From Paenibacillus sp. RUD330 (GTDB lineage: Bacteria > Bacillota > Bacilli > Paenibacillales > Paenibacillaceae), in the NCBI RefSeq assembly GCF_002243345.2, contig NZ_CP022655.2, positions 1,080,001 through 1,144,000 on the forward strand: a stretch of 64,000 bases of DNA. Reading direction: 5' to 3'. Both the position numbers and the translations under genes were made by a program. Under the pieces are notes generated by a model. That model was given only the letters and a program-made list of their open reading frames with translations. It was not told the DNA's origin and searched no databases. Every line of letters starts with the position of its first letter. Positions within the stretch are counted from its first letter, which is position 1. Positions 62,516-64,000 of the stretch are shown here, piece by piece.

Positions 62516-63295
62516 ATGACAGGCAAACTGATCTTTTTCGATATCGACGGAACGCTGCTCGACCATGACAAGAACATCCCGGCTTCCGCCAAGGAATCCG
62601 TCCGGCTGCTCCAGGAAGCGGGCCACGAGGTGGCGATCGCGACGGGACGCGGACCGTTCATGTTCAAGGAAATCCGCGAGGAGCTCGGCATCGAGTCGTT
62701 CATCAGCTACAACGGCCAGTATGCGGTCCGCAAGGGCGAGGTGATCGTGCGCAATCCGATCCGTCCGGAATATTTGCAGCGGATTACCGAGGCCGCCGCA
62801 GCCAATGACCATCCGATCGTCTACATGAACGAAGAGACGATGAAGGCCAATATCGAGCAGCATGACTACATCGACGAGAGCATGAGCTCGCTGGCGCTCA
62901 AGAACAAGGTCATGGAATGGGACAAGGAGTATTACATCGGGCGCGAGATCTACCAGTGCCTGCTCTTCTGCACGATCGGCGACGAGCTGAAGTACCGGGA
63001 GACGTTCCCGGAGCTGGACTTCATCCGCTGGCATCAGTTCTCGATGGACGTGCTTCCGCTCGGCGGCTCCAAGGCCAAGGGCATCGAGGCTTTTGTGAAG
63101 CTTGCGGGTGTCCGCCCGGAGGATGTCTACGCGTTCGGCGACGGGCTGAACGACATCGAGATGCTGCAGCTGGTGCATAACAGCGTGGCGATGGGCAATG
63201 CGATCGAGAGCGTGCAGAAGGCGGCCAAGCATGTGACGAAAGATGTGGCCGAGGACGGCATCAAGCATGGCCTGGAGCTTGTCGGCCTGCTGTAG
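62516..63295 (+). CDS. Cof-type HAD-IIB phosphatase
   Basis: 259 residues from ATG 62516 after GGGGGAA. Motif I IFFDIDGTLLDHDK, motif II AIATGRG, motif III Lys in GGSKAKGIEAF and motif IV AFGDGLNDIEML; a large C2 cap (about 85-185) marks the IIB/Cof group. These enzymes dephosphorylate sugar phosphates, FMN or similar. Forty-six bases behind the thioesterase gene, probably one transcript. Confidence 0.92.
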   Translation: MTGKLIFFDIDGTLLDHDKNIPASAKESVRLLQEAGHEVAIATGRGPFMFKEIREELGIESFISYNGQYAVRKGEVIVRNPIRPEYLQRITEAAAANDHPIVYMNEETMKANIEQHDYIDESMSSLALKNKVMEWDKEYYIGREIYQCLLFCTIGDELKYRETFPELDFIRWHQFSMDVLPLGGSKAKGIEAFVKLAGVRPEDVYAFGDGLNDIEMLQLVHNSVAMGNAIESVQKAAKHVTKDVAEDGIKHGLELVGLL

Positions 63296-63378
63296 GCTTC
63301 GGCAGGCATGTATCGGATCGGCGGAAGGCGGACCGCTTCGCGCCAAGCTGGTTGGTCCATAGGGACCGTAGCTCCCGA

Positions 63379-63505
63379 TGCATGTCGAGAGAATGAATAC
63401 GGATGCATAGCATAAGAATGAACGGCGATGCCTAGCAAAGCATGAGTTGGCGTAGCAAAAGGCATAGCGATACCATGCACGCCAATGGCATGGCGATGCC
63501 ATGCA
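63379..63505. repeat. Degenerate ATGC-rich repeats
   Basis: Repeated GCATAGC, GCGATGCC and CCATGCAC words, including nested inverted copies (ATGGCATGGCGATGCCAT near 63485-63502). Low-complexity spacer between convergent genes. Confidence 0.5.
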
Positions 63506-63506
63506 C

Positions 63507-63538
63507 AAAAAAACCAGCCGTCCAACGGCTGGTTTTTT
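63507..63538. terminator. Bidirectional terminator
   Basis: AAAAAACCAGCCG-TCCAA-CGGCTGGTTTTTT, serving both the Cof-type gene and the convergent transporter gene. Confidence 0.92.
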
Positions 63539-63550
63539 GATTCCGTCTTG

Positions 63551-64000
63551 TCAGCTGCGGGCTTGAGCCGTCCGGGTTACCCGCCGCTCGAGATGCCGGG
63601 TGCGGATGAGGATGGCTGCGCCGACGAGCATGAGCCCGTTGATGACGAACACGTATCGGATCGGAATCCAGCCGCCCAGCAGCCCTCCGATCATCGGGCC
63701 GAGCATCGTCGCCAGCTGGGTCGCGGACTGGTTCAGCCCGAAGGCGCGGCCGCGGAATTCCGGCTCCGTCACTTTCACGATCATGGCGTTCAGGGCCGGA
63801 TACACACCGGCGAAGCAGAGGCCGTAAAAGAAGCGGAGCACGCCGAAGCCGACATAGCTGCTGGAGAAGAATTGCAGCAGATTGCCTATTCCGCCTCCCA
63901 TCAGGCCGATGACGAGCACATTCGTATAGCCGATCCGGGAGCCGAACTTGCCCCACTGGGGAGCCGCGATCAGCGTCGCGATGCCGACGGCGGAGAAGAT
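63551..64000 (-). CDS. MFS transporter, C-terminal part (start beyond window)
   Basis: The frame is open to base 64000, so the N-terminal half is missing. Visible: the last five or six spans with APQWGKFGSRIGYTNV (a second motif-A-like loop), LRFFYGLCFAGVYPALNAMI and RGRAFGLNQSATQLATMLGP. The pattern matches the DHA1 MdtG/YfhI-like multidrug group, with short basic C-terminal tail. Substrate unknown. Confidence 0.88.
   Translation of the reverse strand: MFSAVGIATLIAAPQWGKFGSRIGYTNVLVIGLMGGGIGNLLQFFSSSYVGFGVLRFFYGLCFAGVYPALNAMIVKVTEPEFRGRAFGLNQSATQLATMLGPMIGGLLGGWIPIRYVFVINGLMLVGAAILIRTRHLERRVTRTAQARS

Overview
The window reads like a Bacillota chromosome, most probably a Paenibacillus or close relative. 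That is inferred from strong AGGAGG-type ribosome sites, frequent TTG and GTG starts, high GC across most of the window, and gene content (AdeR-like regulator divergent from ald, KhtT/KhtU, gpmA, aspA, rocD). No rRNA, tRNA, CRISPR array or intact insertion sequence was recognised.

Layout. 1-6.2 kb is a clearly AT-richer island: the 3' part of a giant RHS/YD-repeat polymorphic toxin that begins before the window, its likely immunity gene, and a frameshifted remnant. 6.3-11 kb carries two overlapping glycosyltransferase genes and two methyltransferases. 11-14 kb has a two-component system with a secreted helical protein just downstream. 14-18 kb holds gpmA, a phosphotransferase-fold gene, an ArsR regulator with a target oxidoreductase (matching operators at both) and a GNAT gene. 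18.3-18.8 kb holds a NUDIX pseudogene. 19-22 kb is a three-gene ABC importer of the TrpX/PF04392 type. 22-25.5 kb has a HAD protein and a two-gene lipid-linked glycosylation unit. 25.6-27 kb is a MerR regulator facing an SDR gene whose promoter has the 19-bp MerR spacer. 27-34.6 kb is amino-acid metabolism (AdeR-like regulator, ald, aspA, rocD) with two stress-type genes between. 34.7-41.7 kb has an acetyltransferase, KhtTU, an M3 peptidase and ribokinase.

41.7-43.6 kb is a repeat-rich region: an inverted-repeat cluster, an array of about 62-bp units and a 16/17-bp tandem array surround a gene for a nuclease-like protein with a winged helix. 43.6-46 kb is a TetR/DHA2-efflux pair with two palindromic operators in the shared promoter. 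46-52 kb holds a DoxX-like protein, an aldo/keto reductase, and two proteins that look like pseudoenzymes (a ThDP-fold protein, and an NlpC/P60-type protein lacking its catalytic Cys and His). 52-56 kb is a potABCD polyamine transporter operon in which potD carries an in-frame TAA at codon 40. 56-64 kb has HAD hydrolases, a beta-propeller protein, two efflux transporters (the last cut by the window end), a DUF4062 protein with a small partner, and a thioesterase.

The most unusual elements are the toxin/immunity island, the nuclease-like gene between repeat arrays, the double pseudoenzyme at 49.9-51.7 kb, the potD nonsense codon, and three regulator/operator sets readable directly from the DNA. 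Short tandem arrays of different unit length recur just outside genes (20, 25, 62, 32 and 16/17 bp).
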